NCBI RefSeq assembly: GCF_014126615.1
Contig: NZ_CP059897.1
Coordinates: 1,302,001 to 1,366,000 of the forward strand
Length of the DNA stretch: 64,000 nt
Direction: 5' to 3'
Origin: Ciceribacter thiooxidans
Lineage (GTDB): Bacteria > Pseudomonadota > Alphaproteobacteria > Rhizobiales > Rhizobiaceae
Shown: positions 26,444 to 35,894 of the stretch, piece by piece
How positions within the stretch are numbered: the stretch's first letter is position 1
How the letters are laid out: every line of letters starts with the position of its first letter
Translations under genes and position numbers: made by a program
The notes under the pieces: generated by a model
Database searches by the model: none
What the model was told of the DNA's origin: nothing
The model's input: the letters and a program-made list of their open reading frames with translations, nothing else

Positions 26444-26444
26444 T

Positions 26445-28073
26445 TTACGCCTCCTCTTTCTCGCGCCGCAGAAGTGCGTCCCGCAGCTGCTGGCGCAGCA
26501 CCTTGCGGCTCACTTTTCCGACAGCCGTTGTCTCGAAACTTTCGGCAAAGACGACCTGGTCCGGCACTTTGAATTCCGCGAGCCCGCGGCCCCGTACGAA
26601 GGCCTTGAGCTCGGCGATACCGGGCTTCGGCCCGTCCGGAATGACGAAGGCGCAACTGCGCTCGCCGAGATAGGGATCGGGGATTGCCACCACCGCCGCG
26701 TCGAACACCCCCGGATGGGCAAGCAGATGATCCTCGATCTCCTCGGCGGAGATCTTCTCGCCGGCGCGGTTGATGTGGTCGCCGGCGCGGCCTTCGACGA
26801 CCAGGTATCCCTCGGGCGTCATACGCACGATGTCGCCGGTTCTGTAGTAACCATCTTCGGTGAACGCCCGTTGATTGGCGGCAGGGTCATTGTGGTAGGC
26901 GCGGATCGTATAGGGTCCGCGGGTGAGAAGCAGGCCCCGCTCGCCCGGAGGCACCGGTTGTCCCATGTCGTCGACGATCAGGATCTCGTCGTCCGGACTG
27001 ATCGGCCGCCCCTGGGTTTCCGTCACCAGATCCTCCGGGTCGTCGAGTCGGGTATAATTGACGAGACCCTCTGCCATGCCGAAGACCTGCTGTAGCCTGC
27101 ATCGAAGCGTCGCAGTAACCCGCCGGGCGGCCTCGGGCGCGAATTTGGCGCCGCCGACCTGCAGGACGGCGAGGCTCGAGATGTCCGAGGTCGTCCGCCC
27201 CGCCGCCTGCATCCAGAGCAACGCCAGCGGCGGCACCAGGCCGGTCATTGTCACCCGCTCCCGCTCGATCCACGCAAAGGCGGCCTCTGGACTGGGCGAC
27301 GGGCACATGACGATGCGCGCACCGGCATGGAGGGCGCCGAAGACGCCCGGCGAACTCATCGGGAAATTGTGGGCGACCGGCAGGCTGGCCATGTAGACGG
27401 TGTCGGGCGTCATCCCGCAGATCTCGGCACTCGCCCGGAAACTGTAGACATAGTCGTCGTGCGTGCGCGGAATGAGCTTGGAGAGCCCGGTGCTTCCGCC
27501 CGAAATCTGCAGGAACGCTACGCTTTCGGGCGCGGCGTCCGCCGGAAGTGGCGCGTCGCCAGCCGGGAGGTCATCGAGGCTCGGGAATTCCTCCGCTTCT
27601 CCGACCACAATGACATGGCGGAGCACCGGCACCTCCTGCTTCACCTTGCGGGCGAGCGCACGGTAGTCAAAGCCGCCATGACGGTCTGCGACGATGTAGC
27701 CGACCGCTTCGGCCCGGTGGAGGAAGTGAACGATCTCCGTCTCCCGGTGTGCCGGCAGCGAAAATACCGGGATCAAGCCGGCGCGGAAGAGGCCGAAGAC
27801 GACGGAAAGAAAGGCCGTGCAGTTCGGCAGCTGCACCACCACGCGGTCTCCGGGCGTGAGGCCCACAGAGAGCAGCCCGCGGGCAATCCGTTCGGCTCGC
27901 TCATGCAGTTCGCGGTAGGTCCAGCGTCCATCGGTACCGACGACAGCGAAGTTGTCCGGATAGGCGGTCGCTGTCCTTCTGAGCACGCCGAACAGGGTTT
28001 CGCCGCGCCAGTAGCCCCTTTCCCGGTAGAGGTCGGCGAGGTGTTGCGGCCAGGTCTGTCGAAGCGGCTGCAT
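26445..28073 (-). CDS. entE: 2,3-dihydroxybenzoate-AMP ligase
   Basis: A 542-residue adenylating enzyme that activates DHB and loads the aryl carrier protein. Motifs are [19 protein letters not shown] (P-loop plus the EntE-specific tail), [10 protein letters not shown] and [10 protein letters not shown], with the C-terminal catalytic Lys in [12 protein letters not shown]. The ATG at 28073 (MQPLRQTWP) is 1 bp after the entC stop; an upstream extension of the open frame is the shadow of entC. Length matches EntE/DhbE. Confidence 0.95.
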   Translation of the reverse strand: MQPLRQTWPQHLADLYRERGYWRGETLFGVLRRTATAYPDNFAVVGTDGRWTYRELHERAERIARGLLSVGLTPGDRVVVQLPNCTAFLSVVFGLFRAGLIPVFSLPAHRETEIVHFLHRAEAVGYIVADRHGGFDYRALARKVKQEVPVLRHVIVVGEAEEFPSLDDLPAGDAPLPADAAPESVAFLQISGGSTGLSKLIPRTHDDYVYSFRASAEICGMTPDTVYMASLPVAHNFPMSSPGVFGALHAGARIVMCPSPSPEAAFAWIERERVTMTGLVPPLALLWMQAAGRTTSDISSLAVLQVGGAKFAPEAARRVTATLRCRLQQVFGMAEGLVNYTRLDDPEDLVTETQGRPISPDDEILIVDDMGQPVPPGERGLLLTRGPYTIRAYHNDPAANQRAFTEDGYYRTGDIVRMTPEGYLVVEGRAGDHINRAGEKISAEEIEDHLLAHPGVFDAAVVAIPDPYLGERSCAFVIPDGPKPGIAELKAFVRGRGLAEFKVPDQVVFAESFETTAVGKVSRKVLRQQLRDALLRREKEEA

Positions 28074-28074
28074 C

Positions 28075-29268
28075 TCAGGCCTCTCCGATCTGCGCGGAGG
28101 AAAGGCCGAACGCTTCCAGCATGGCGGAGAACTTGTGTACGGTCTCGGCAAGCTCGCCCTCCGGTGTCGAGCCCGGCACGATCCCCGCGCCGGCATAGAG
28201 GCGGGCGTGCCGGCCCTCGATCTCGGCGCAGCGGATCGAAACGTACCAACGGCCGTCGCCGGAGGAATCGCACCAGCCGACGGCACCGGCATAGAAGCCG
28301 CGGTCATAGCCCTCGAGGTCGCGGATGGCCGCGTCAGCCTCGCTACGCGGCATGCCGCAAACCGCCGGCGTCGGGTGCAGGAGCGCCGCAAGCTCGATGC
28401 TCGACGTTCCGATATCCTTGAGTGTTCCTTTGATCCGTGTGCCGAGATGCCACATGCTGCGCGTGGCCTTCAGCGTTACGCCGTCCGGCGCGGCAAGGTC
28501 TGTGCAGAGCGGCGACAGCACATCCATGATCTGCTCGACCACCAGCGCATGCTCGCGGCGATCCTTCCCGGAACGCAAGAGCGCCTCCGCCGCCTCCCGG
28601 TCCCGCGCACCGTCGGGGCTGCGCCGCGCGGAACCGGCGAGCGGATGGGAGAAGACGCGTGGTCCCCGTCGTTCCACCAGGAGTTCCGGCGTCGCGCCCA
28701 CGAGGAAGCGCGAGCTTGCCTCCCGCGGCGGCAACGGCGTCGCGAATGTCACGACGGCATCGTCCACGGAGAGCCTCGCGATGAGGGCGGGAATGGAGAT
28801 GTCGCTGCCGACGGTGAGCCTGACGCTGCGTGACAGGACGATCTTGCGCAGGCTGCCGCCATCCTCGCACAGCCGCTCCAGACCGCGCCCGACGGCCATC
28901 GAGAAGACCTCTGCCGGCGGTTCCGCCGTGACCTGCATGCCAAAACCCTGCGACGCGACGTAACCACCGGGCACGCCGAGCTCGTGGCGCCCCATGACCC
29001 GGAGCGCTTTTTCCGGACGGAGGAGATAGGCGGAGGCCTCGCGGGCATAGGGAATGGCGCCGACCAGGATATCGGGACCGGTCGGGTGCTCTTCGAAATG
29101 GCGCCGGACGCGGCTGGCGAGATCGGAGATGGTACCGCCCGGCAGCTCCCGCGCGACGCCATAGGCAAGCAGGGTCTCGTCGCCGGACCGGAGCACATAA
29201 GACGGCCGGTTCGCCGGGAAGGCCCGATCTTCGGGCAGTATGTCATTCAAGGTCGACGGATGGACCAT
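28075..29268 (-). CDS. entC: Isochorismate synthase
   Basis: A 397-residue chorismate-utilising enzyme making isochorismate, the first committed step of 2,3-DHB synthesis. Recognisable stretches are [33 protein letters not shown] and [12 protein letters not shown], followed by [20 protein letters not shown], all characteristic of MenF/EntC/PchA. The ribosome site AGGAG lies 7 nt before the ATG. It follows the binding-protein gene by 54 bp and is followed by entE. Confidence 0.95.
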   Translation of the reverse strand: MVHPSTLNDILPEDRAFPANRPSYVLRSGDETLLAYGVARELPGGTISDLASRVRRHFEEHPTGPDILVGAIPYAREASAYLLRPEKALRVMGRHELGVPGGYVASQGFGMQVTAEPPAEVFSMAVGRGLERLCEDGGSLRKIVLSRSVRLTVGSDISIPALIARLSVDDAVVTFATPLPPREASSRFLVGATPELLVERRGPRVFSHPLAGSARRSPDGARDREAAEALLRSGKDRREHALVVEQIMDVLSPLCTDLAAPDGVTLKATRSMWHLGTRIKGTLKDIGTSSIELAALLHPTPAVCGMPRSEADAAIRDLEGYDRGFYAGAVGWCDSSGDGRWYVSIRCAEIEGRHARLYAGAGIVPGSTPEGELAETVHKFSAMLEAFGLSSAQIGEA

Positions 29269-29322
29269 GGTGGACTCCTGTAGCTCGGTTTTCTGCCGAC
29301 GAACGCGGTGGCGTCCGGCGGA

Positions 29323-30450
29323 TCACTTCGTCCAGTAGATGCCTTCGAGCGGCACGGCGGTGCGGGCATTCAGCTCTTCGAGAGCCTGTCCCGCGTCGAA
29401 ATCTGTGAAGGCCTGCGGGTAACACCACGCCGCCATCAGCTGCATCGCCAGGAGGTCGAAGCCGGGCGCCAGCAGTTGCGACGACATGCCGTGGACGCGG
29501 CCGGATGCGACCGCCGGCAGGCTTGAAAAGCCGGGCCGTGAGAGAAGCCGCAAAAGCGAGGCCTCGGTCGTTTCGGCGTCATAGGAAGGGCCGATCAGCA
29601 GGCCGTTGCGTTTCTCCATGTAGGGGCCACCGGTCGCGATGTAGACCTCCGGGCCGGAAGAGATCACGTGTTCCGTGCTCACCTGCCCGAACGGGCGTCC
29701 CTTCAGGATATCGCCGATATTCCGCGCCTTGAGGAGGGCGAGTATCCTGCCGAAGTTTTCCGTTCCCGGCGAATTGCAGCAGGCCTCGGTCGTCGAAGCA
29801 TGCGTCTCCATGAAGACGGTCGGCGATCCGGCCGCGGCGACCTCGTCTACGCGCGCCACCAGCCCGGCGATCTCCCCATCGCGGAAGTCGGCAAAGGCGT
29901 CGGCCGCCGCCTCGTTTCCCGTCAGTCGCCCGAGCAGTCGAATGCTCTCCCCGGTATGGGCGAGCGGATCGAGTGTGAAGTCGACATAGGCGACGGGAAT
30001 GCCGAGCATTTCGATCTGCGTGACCTGCTCGGGCGTCACGTGCGAATAGAGCGAGAGCACCACCAGATCCGGCTCCGCCGCGGCGATCTCCTCCACGGAG
30101 AGGTTCTGCTGGTTGCTCGCAATCTGCGGCAGCCCGTCGATCTGCGGAAAGCGCGCGCGATAGGCCTGGTAGAGATCTTCGCCGATCCGAGCCACGTCGT
30201 GCGGCCAGGCAGCGACGAGTGCCGGAGCCTCCGTCCCCGTGAAGGAGAGGGCGATGATGGTGCGCGCATCGTCGACAGCCAGCCTGCGGGCGGGCTCCCG
30301 CAGATGGACCTCGCGACCCTTGAGGTCGGTCGTGATGATCTCGGCCTCTGCGGCGAGAGCCGACAACAGCGTGAAGAGCATGGCTGCCAGCATCCCGACC
30401 AGGTGGTGGACCGCCCCCAGCCGTATGACAGCATGTCTCAGTCCGGTCAT
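29323..30450 (-). CDS. Periplasmic ferric-siderophore-binding protein (FepB/BtuF-like)
   Basis: A 375-residue ABC-type iron-chelate binding protein. The N-terminal hydrophobic stretch LVGMLAAMLFTLLSALAAEAE is a cleavable signal. The mature part has the clamp-like two-lobe pattern (DLVVLSLYSHVTPEQVTQIE, LLGRLTGNEAAADAF). The start is the ATG at 30450, 11 bp after the methyltransferase stop; a larger apparent frame running into the methyltransferase region is not a fusion. No matching FecCD-type permease or ATPase is present in the window. Confidence 0.88.
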   Translation of the reverse strand: MTGLRHAVIRLGAVHHLVGMLAAMLFTLLSALAAEAEIITTDLKGREVHLREPARRLAVDDARTIIALSFTGTEAPALVAAWPHDVARIGEDLYQAYRARFPQIDGLPQIASNQQNLSVEEIAAAEPDLVVLSLYSHVTPEQVTQIEMLGIPVAYVDFTLDPLAHTGESIRLLGRLTGNEAAADAFADFRDGEIAGLVARVDEVAAAGSPTVFMETHASTTEACCNSPGTENFGRILALLKARNIGDILKGRPFGQVSTEHVISSGPEVYIATGGPYMEKRNGLLIGPSYDAETTEASLLRLLSRPGFSSLPAVASGRVHGMSSQLLAPGFDLLAMQLMAAWCYPQAFTDFDAGQALEELNARTAVPLEGIYWTK

Positions 30451-30461
30451 CTCGGCGCCCT

Positions 30462-31157
30462 TCAGGCAGCAACGCCAGCGGCCGTCACCCGTTCGCCGGC
30501 GCGCGCCCGCGGACGGATGAAGGTCATGCCGTCGCCGAGCGGCACGAGCGACATGTCCACCCGGTCGTCGGACTGAATTCTGAGGTTGAGGTTGCGCAGC
30601 GCTACAGTTTCCGGGCGCATGTCCTCGGGGTCGGCCACGGAACGCCCCCAGAACATATTGTCGAAGCAGATCAGGCCACCCGGCCGCACGAGCTTCAGGC
30701 ACAGCTCGTAATAGGTGTCGTAGCTTTCCTTGTCGGCATCGATGAAGGCAAAGTCGAAACCGGCCCCACCTTCCTCCGCCAGGATCCCCTCCAAGGTGCG
30801 GGTGGCATCCCCGAGACGCAGGTCGATCCGATCGGCGAGACCGGCCTCTTCCCAGTAGGATCTCGCGATCGCCGTCCATTCCTCGCTGGCGTCGCAGGCG
30901 ACGAGGACGCCGTCCTCCGGCAGTACGTCCGCGACACACAGGGCGCTGTAGCCGGTGAAGGTACCGATTTCGAGCACGCGTCGGGCTCCTATGCTTCGCG
31001 CCAGGAGTGCGAGCAGCTGACCGGCGGCGGGAGTGGTCATCATGTGCCCTTCGGCAAGGGCGAGCGTCTGCGCCCGCAACCGTCTGAGGAGCGGCGTCTG
31101 GCGCGTGCCGCAATCGATGACGTACTGGCGGATCTGCTGGTCCGAGATCTTCGGCAT
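30462..31157 (-). CDS. Class I SAM-dependent, metal-type O-methyltransferase
   Basis: A 231-residue enzyme of the caffeoyl-CoA/catechol O-methyltransferase group. The SAM motif is RVLEIGTFTGYSAL, and divalent-metal residues are in FAFIDADKESYDTYY and LICFDNMFWGR. The ATG at 31157 is preferred (GGAGAG at proper spacing); an ATG four codons upstream is possible. It is 31 bp after the TonB receptor gene and inside the siderophore operon. These enzymes methylate one hydroxyl of a catechol, so 2,3-DHB or the finished siderophore is the obvious candidate substrate. That is an inference from context. Confidence 0.88.
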   Translation of the reverse strand: MPKISDQQIRQYVIDCGTRQTPLLRRLRAQTLALAEGHMMTTPAAGQLLALLARSIGARRVLEIGTFTGYSALCVADVLPEDGVLVACDASEEWTAIARSYWEEAGLADRIDLRLGDATRTLEGILAEEGGAGFDFAFIDADKESYDTYYELCLKLVRPGGLICFDNMFWGRSVADPEDMRPETVALRNLNLRIQSDDRVDMSLVPLGDGMTFIRPRARAGERVTAAGVAA

Positions 31158-31188
31158 TCTGCTCTCCATTCTCGTTCTTGCTCGCCGC

Positions 31189-33363
31189 TCACCACTTATA
31201 TTTCAGCGTGGCGTAGACGGTGCGGGTGCTGCCGTAGAAGCAGGCGGTGGTCGAACTGCAGCTCGACACGTATTCCTTGTTGAAGATGTTGCTCGCAGTG
31301 ACATTCAGGCTCAGCCCCGCAAGGTCGGGATTGCGGCGTCCGAAATCATAGTCGAGCGCCGCGTCGAAGAGCGTAAAGGCCGAGACCTTGAAGCTGTTGG
31401 CCTCGTCGCCGTAAGTCGACCCGACATAACGCACGCCTGCACCGAGCCCGAGGCCTTCGAACGCTCCGTCCTGAACGCTGTAATGAACCCAGAGCGCGGC
31501 AGCATCCTCCGGCACCGCATAGGGCCGGTTGCCGACATAGGCCGCGGTCGCATTTTCGGTCATTTCGGCATCCATGTGGGTATAGGCTGCGGTGACATCC
31601 CAGCCGGCGTCGAATGCCAGCTTGGCCTCGAGCTCCACGCCCGTCGTCGTCACCTCGGCCACCTGGAGGTAATAGCCGGGATGGGCGGCATCCGAGGTCG
31701 TCATGTTGGACTGGACAAGGTGGTAAACCGAGGCGGCGAGATAGCTGTCCGAGCCTTCCGGTTGGTACTTGACGCCGGCTTCGATCTGCCGGCCTTCGAC
31801 GGGATCGAGCGCGACGCCGCCGGCTGCGCTGTAGCCGAGCCCGGTCGGCGGTTCGAACGAGGTTGCGTAGCTCACATAGGGTGCGATGCCGGAATCGAAG
31901 AGATAGGCCGCTCCGACCCTGCCGGTGAAGGCGTGGTCGTCCTGCTCCGTCGAGGTGGTGACATCGGTCGCGAGTGTGGTCGTGTCGGTCTCTATGTCGT
32001 AGCTGTCGTAGCGTCCGCCGAACGTCACGTTGAGCTTGCCGAACTCGATCTGGTCCTGCGCGTAGAGGCCGGTCTGACTCGTCAGCTGACGGGTGTCGGA
32101 GGTCAAGGCCGGGAGGGCGATTGCCGCGCCATAGACCGGGTCGAGGTAGTCGATCGACGGCGCCGGCCCGGTCCCCATCAGGCGGTCGGCGTCGGCATAC
32201 TGATAGTCGAGGCCGAAAAGCAGCGTGTGGGCCAGCGGTCCGGTGTCGAAATCGGCCTGGAACTGATTGTCGACGACGAAGGCATCGACCTCTTCCTGAA
32301 GATGCGAGGCGAGCCGGGTGATCGTCGTTCCGGTCATCGAGCGCCCGCTGAGACCGATATGTTCGCTCTCGACATGCATGTAGCGCAGGTTCTGCCGGAA
32401 GGTCAGATAGTCGTTGAGGTCATGCTCGAACTCGTAGCCGAGGCGCGTCGTGCGGCGCTCGAAGCTGTCGAAATCCGGATCGCCCACGTTGAAGTCATAG
32501 GGAATGTCCGGATAGCTGCCGTTCGCATAGGCGGTACCGGCCGCCGGCAGGCCGGCCGGATAGGCGCTGGCCGGATCGTCTGTATAGTTGAACAGGAGAG
32601 TGAGGCTGGTGCCTTCCTCCGGCTTGATCAGCAGAGAGGGAGACACCGAGAACCGCTTCGAGGTCACGTCGTCGAGATTGGTCTCATTGTAGCGGCCGGA
32701 GGCCGCCAGCCGGTAAAAGAGGATATCGCTTCCGGCGACCGGCCCGCCGAGGTCGATTGTTCCCTTGACATATCGGTCCGTCCCGACCGTCATCCCGGCC
32801 TCGCGGTAAGGTTCCTCCGTCGGATGCTTGGACACGAGATTGACGAAGCCGCCCGGCGCCATCTGCCCGTAGAGCACCGAGGACGGCCCCCGCACGACGT
32901 CGATACGCTCGACATCGAAAAGATCGACGGTCGGCTGGGAGAATGAAATGCCGCGCTGCATGCGCAGGCCGTCGAGATAGCCGATGAAGTTCTGGTAGTT
33001 GGCCATGCCCATGCCGCGCACGGGCACGATGTCGTAGCGGTCGTTGTTGCGGATGTCGGGCGTGACGCCCGGCGTGTAGCGCAGCGCCTGTGCCGCCGTC
33101 GCAGCACCCTGCTGTTCGAACTGCGTCTTCGTCACCACGGAGACTGCCTGGGGCGTCTTGATGAGGGGCGTCCCCGTCTTTGTCGCCGTGCGCGCGCTCT
33201 TGGCGACGAACGTGTTGCCCCTTCTGTCGGCTTGGTCGCCTTCCTGGGTGACCACGATTTCCTCGAGAACGGTCGAATCCTGAGCCACCGCGGAAAACGC
33301 GGCCAGGACCGCCAGCATGCTCACCGATCCCCTGAACCCCCAATGCACAACCCGAACTCTCAC
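31189..33363 (-). CDS. TonB-dependent siderophore receptor (FhuA/FoxA type)
   Basis: A 724-residue outer-membrane receptor. The signal peptide is MLAVLAAFSAVAQDS, and the TonB-box-like segment EEIVVTQ follows. The plug domain has RVRGM-like VPVRGMGMANYQNF, VDLFDVERIDVVRGPSSVLYG and PGGFVNLVSKHP, and the beta-barrel ends in the canonical aromatic C-terminus YATLKYKW. The start is the GTG at 33363, right after GGAGG. It is the first gene of the siderophore operon. Family-wise it resembles the FhuA/FoxA/FpvA-type group rather than FepA, which is notable for a catecholate system. Confidence 0.93.
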   Translation of the reverse strand: MRVRVVHWGFRGSVSMLAVLAAFSAVAQDSTVLEEIVVTQEGDQADRRGNTFVAKSARTATKTGTPLIKTPQAVSVVTKTQFEQQGAATAAQALRYTPGVTPDIRNNDRYDIVPVRGMGMANYQNFIGYLDGLRMQRGISFSQPTVDLFDVERIDVVRGPSSVLYGQMAPGGFVNLVSKHPTEEPYREAGMTVGTDRYVKGTIDLGGPVAGSDILFYRLAASGRYNETNLDDVTSKRFSVSPSLLIKPEEGTSLTLLFNYTDDPASAYPAGLPAAGTAYANGSYPDIPYDFNVGDPDFDSFERRTTRLGYEFEHDLNDYLTFRQNLRYMHVESEHIGLSGRSMTGTTITRLASHLQEEVDAFVVDNQFQADFDTGPLAHTLLFGLDYQYADADRLMGTGPAPSIDYLDPVYGAAIALPALTSDTRQLTSQTGLYAQDQIEFGKLNVTFGGRYDSYDIETDTTTLATDVTTSTEQDDHAFTGRVGAAYLFDSGIAPYVSYATSFEPPTGLGYSAAGGVALDPVEGRQIEAGVKYQPEGSDSYLAASVYHLVQSNMTTSDAAHPGYYLQVAEVTTTGVELEAKLAFDAGWDVTAAYTHMDAEMTENATAAYVGNRPYAVPEDAAALWVHYSVQDGAFEGLGLGAGVRYVGSTYGDEANSFKVSAFTLFDAALDYDFGRRNPDLAGLSLNVTASNIFNKEYVSSCSSTTACFYGSTRTVYATLKYKW

Positions 33364-33386
33364 AAGGCCTCCGCGAATGTCAATTT

Positions 33387-33409
33387 AACATGATTGCTTT
33401 ACTCATGTT
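33387..33409. promoter_or_regulatory. TGA-N9-TCA iron-responsive palindrome (probable RirA IRO box)
   Basis: AACATGA and TCATGTT flank a 9-nt spacer, with perfect 7-bp arms containing TGA-N9-TCA. It is located 24 bp before the receptor start codon in the divergent region. The TGA-N9-TCA form is the accepted RirA-linked iron-responsive operator in Rhizobiaceae. It would repress the biosynthesis/uptake operon when iron is sufficient. Confidence 0.75.
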
Positions 33410-33509
33410 TTCTATATAGCAAGGACTTGTGCCGACCAATGCCGAGGTCTTTTGCGCACCGCGGAATTTCTTTTGCGAATTCGAAGGGGCATCCACGCAG
33501 GAGGGCGCC

Positions 33510-34499
33510 ATGGGCGAGATCATCCGGACCGGCGACTTCATCGATCGCCTGCGGCGGCAGAACCGGACCGTCTCGCTGGTCGAGAACGACCCCGGAACCG
33601 ATTCTTCTCTGATGCGCGGCCGGTTCTGCGACATCGAACTCCGACAAGGGCTGAGCGTGCACGTCTCGGACGTCGTCAGTCTCTGCGACTTGACCGCCGA
33701 AACCGAGATAGGGCCGCACATGTCGATCAAGTTCTTCTTCGAGGGAAAGGTCGATGCCGAGATCGGCAACCGGCGCCTGCCCTCCCCGCAGCAGGTCTCG
33801 CCCTCCTCGCGCTGGATCCCGGCAGCATGCATGCTCGCCAATCGCCGGGAGGAACGCTTCCGCAATCATACCAGCGCCGGCAACCACATCCGCAAGCTGA
33901 AGATCAGGATCGAACCGGAATGGCTGGCGTCCGGCGACATGTTTGCGGACCGTACCGCCGGCGCGGTCGAGCGCTTTGCCCAGTCCGAGTTCGAGCTGTT
34001 GTCATGGCAACCGGCGCCCGCCCTCCTGAAGCTGGCAAACCAGATCATGTCGCCCCCCGAGGAAGAGGCGTGCCTCCGCCATCTCTTCCTTGAAGCCCAG
34101 ACTCTCGCCGTCATCCACGAGTGCTTCAAGCTCATCGCCGGCGGCAAGGCGAGCGCCGGAGCGCCGGTCGCGGCGCTGAGAGCATCGGAAGAAAGAAAGC
34201 TCGCGGAAGCGGAAGACTATATTCGCGACTGCGCGGGCCGATTGCCGTCCGCCGAGGAGATCGCCGCCCATCTATCGATCAGCATCAACACGCTGCACCG
34301 CCTGATCCGTCGGGGGCGCACCGTCGGCGCAGCCAGCTTCGTGCGCACGACGAAGCTCAGGCAGGCGCGGCACGCCATCGAGAGCGAAGGCATTCAGATC
34401 GCCCGCGCCGCCCATCTTGCCGGTTATTCGAGCCCGGCGAATTTTTCGACCGCCTTCAAGCGGGAATTCGGCGTCCCGCCGAGGGCCATGCGCGGCTAA
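33510..34499 (+). CDS. AraC-family siderophore regulator (PchR/RhrA-like)
   Basis: A 329-residue activator. The start is the ATG at 33510 (MGEIIRTGDFIDRL), preceded by AGGAGG; the longer frame has no ribosome site. An N-terminal effector domain of about 220 residues is followed by a C-terminal double HTH (SISINTLHRLIRRGRTVGAA, AAHLAGYSSPANFSTAFKRE, FGVPPRAMRG). It is divergent from the receptor with the iron box between them. By analogy with PchR and RhrA it should activate the operon in the presence of the ferric siderophore. Confidence 0.9.
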   Translation: MGEIIRTGDFIDRLRRQNRTVSLVENDPGTDSSLMRGRFCDIELRQGLSVHVSDVVSLCDLTAETEIGPHMSIKFFFEGKVDAEIGNRRLPSPQQVSPSSRWIPAACMLANRREERFRNHTSAGNHIRKLKIRIEPEWLASGDMFADRTAGAVERFAQSEFELLSWQPAPALLKLANQIMSPPEEEACLRHLFLEAQTLAVIHECFKLIAGGKASAGAPVAALRASEERKLAEAEDYIRDCAGRLPSAEEIAAHLSISINTLHRLIRRGRTVGAASFVRTTKLRQARHAIESEGIQIARAAHLAGYSSPANFSTAFKREFGVPPRAMRG

Positions 34500-34508
34500 T
34501 ATCTCGTA

Positions 34509-35768
34509 TCAGCCGCGGATCAGGATCGCCCGGAAATCGTTGACATTGGTCAGTGTCGGCCCGGTCACCACCTGATGACCGATAGCGCCGAAAAAGCCGT
34601 GAGCGTCGTTCTCCGCAAGAGCCCCGGAAGCATCGACGCCGAGCTTCGTTGCGCGCTGAAGCGTATCGGGACAGACGACCGCGCCTGCCACCTCTGCCGC
34701 GCCGTCGACGCCGTCGGTATCGCAGGCGATCGCGTGGATCCCCTCGGCACCTTGCAGCGCCAGCGCAAGCGCCAGGCAGAACTCGGCGTTCGGACCGCCG
34801 ACTCCTTTGCCTCGCCGCGTCACAGTGAGTTCTCCCCCGGAAAGCAACAGTACCGAAGGATCACCGGGCTTCATCCCCGCCTTTATGGCAAGCGCCTGTT
34901 CTGCCTGCGCAGCGGCCACCTCGCGCGCCTCGCCTTCGAGACTGTCACCCAGCATGCGGACGACGCAGCCGGCTTGTTCGGCGAGCGCTGCCGCCGCATT
35001 CAGGGACTGCCGCGGCGCCGCATAGATGATGTTCTCCACCCTGGAGAGCCTCTGGTCCCCCGGCGGCACGACGCCGCTCGGACGATCGAGGGCCTCCCGC
35101 ACGCTCGCCGGAACCTCGATCTTCCATCGCCGAAGGACCTCGAGCGCGTCTTCACGGGTCGAGCGTTCACCGACCGTCGGACCCGAGCCGATGAACGCCG
35201 GATCGTCGCCCGGCACATCGGAGATCATGAGCGCCAGCATCCGCGCCGGATAGGCGGCGGCGGCGAGCTGGCCGCCCTTTACCCGGCTCAGGTGCTTGCG
35301 CACGGTGTTCATCCGGTCGATCGGCGCGCCAGAGGCGAGGAGCGCCGCATTCACCGCCTGCTTGTCGGCGAGCGAGACGCCTTCGGCTGGCTGTACGAGC
35401 AGCGCGGAAGCACCGCCGGAAATCAGCGCCAGGACGAAATCGCCCTCCTTTGCCGTCGCGAGCAGGTCCAGCATGCGGCGCGTCGCCACGAGTCCGGCTT
35501 CGTCAGGCACCGGATGGGCGGCCTCGACGATCTCGATCCCACGACAGGGTCTGCTATAACCATAGCGGGTAATGACCAGGCCTTCGCAAGGGCCCCATTC
35601 CGCCTCGACGGCCTCTGCCATCCGCGCGCTCGCCTTGCCGGCGCCGACCACGATCACCCGCCCCTCGGGTTTCGGCGGCAGAAATGCCTTGAGCGAACGC
35701 ATCGGGTCTGCGACCTCGACCGCTCGGTCGAAAAGCTGCCGCAGGAAGCGGTCCGGATCGTTGAACAT
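34509..35768 (-). CDS. Glycerate 2-kinase / hydroxypyruvate reductase (GckA/TtuD, MOFRL family)
   Basis: A 419-residue cytoplasmic protein. The N-terminal DUF4147 domain has RVIVVGAGKASARMAEAVE, VLALISGGASALLVQPAEG and MNTVRKHLSRVKGGQLA. The C-terminal MOFRL domain has LLLSGGELTVTRRGKGVGGP, AIACDTDGVDGA and TGPTLTNVNDFRAILI. This family is annotated as TtuD hydroxypyruvate reductase, but characterised members are glycerate 2-kinases in glycerate/serine or tartrate catabolism. It ends 9 bp from the convergent regulator and is probably monocistronic. Confidence 0.9.
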   Translation of the reverse strand: MFNDPDRFLRQLFDRAVEVADPMRSLKAFLPPKPEGRVIVVGAGKASARMAEAVEAEWGPCEGLVITRYGYSRPCRGIEIVEAAHPVPDEAGLVATRRMLDLLATAKEGDFVLALISGGASALLVQPAEGVSLADKQAVNAALLASGAPIDRMNTVRKHLSRVKGGQLAAAAYPARMLALMISDVPGDDPAFIGSGPTVGERSTREDALEVLRRWKIEVPASVREALDRPSGVVPPGDQRLSRVENIIYAAPRQSLNAAAALAEQAGCVVRMLGDSLEGEAREVAAAQAEQALAIKAGMKPGDPSVLLLSGGELTVTRRGKGVGGPNAEFCLALALALQGAEGIHAIACDTDGVDGAAEVAGAVVCPDTLQRATKLGVDASGALAENDAHGFFGAIGHQVVTGPTLTNVNDFRAILIRG

Positions 35769-35894
35769 TCAGTCAGTCCCCACACGATGTCGTTTCGATG
35801 GTAAGCGTCTGAATTTCTCCATGAAAATAAGCATACGTACAAGTGCTGCCGGCCCGCGACCGGACAGAAATCACAGTTTCAAGCTGCTCAAACG

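Noticed and set aside
22895..26572. 1,225-codon open frame on the plus strand opposite entF and its neighbours
   Set aside because: Mirror frame of the GC-rich synthetase and entB genes; composition is Arg/Asp/His-rich without any domain, while the minus strand carries clear enzyme motifs.
29323..31113. Apparent 596-codon fusion of a methyltransferase-region sequence with the binding protein
   Set aside because: The first ~220 codons are an out-of-frame reading of the methyltransferase gene; the true binding protein starts with its own signal peptide at 30450.
31033..32946. 637-codon plus-strand frame
   Set aside because: Antisense of the TonB-dependent receptor gene; low-complexity Arg/Val/Gly pattern typical of shadow frames.
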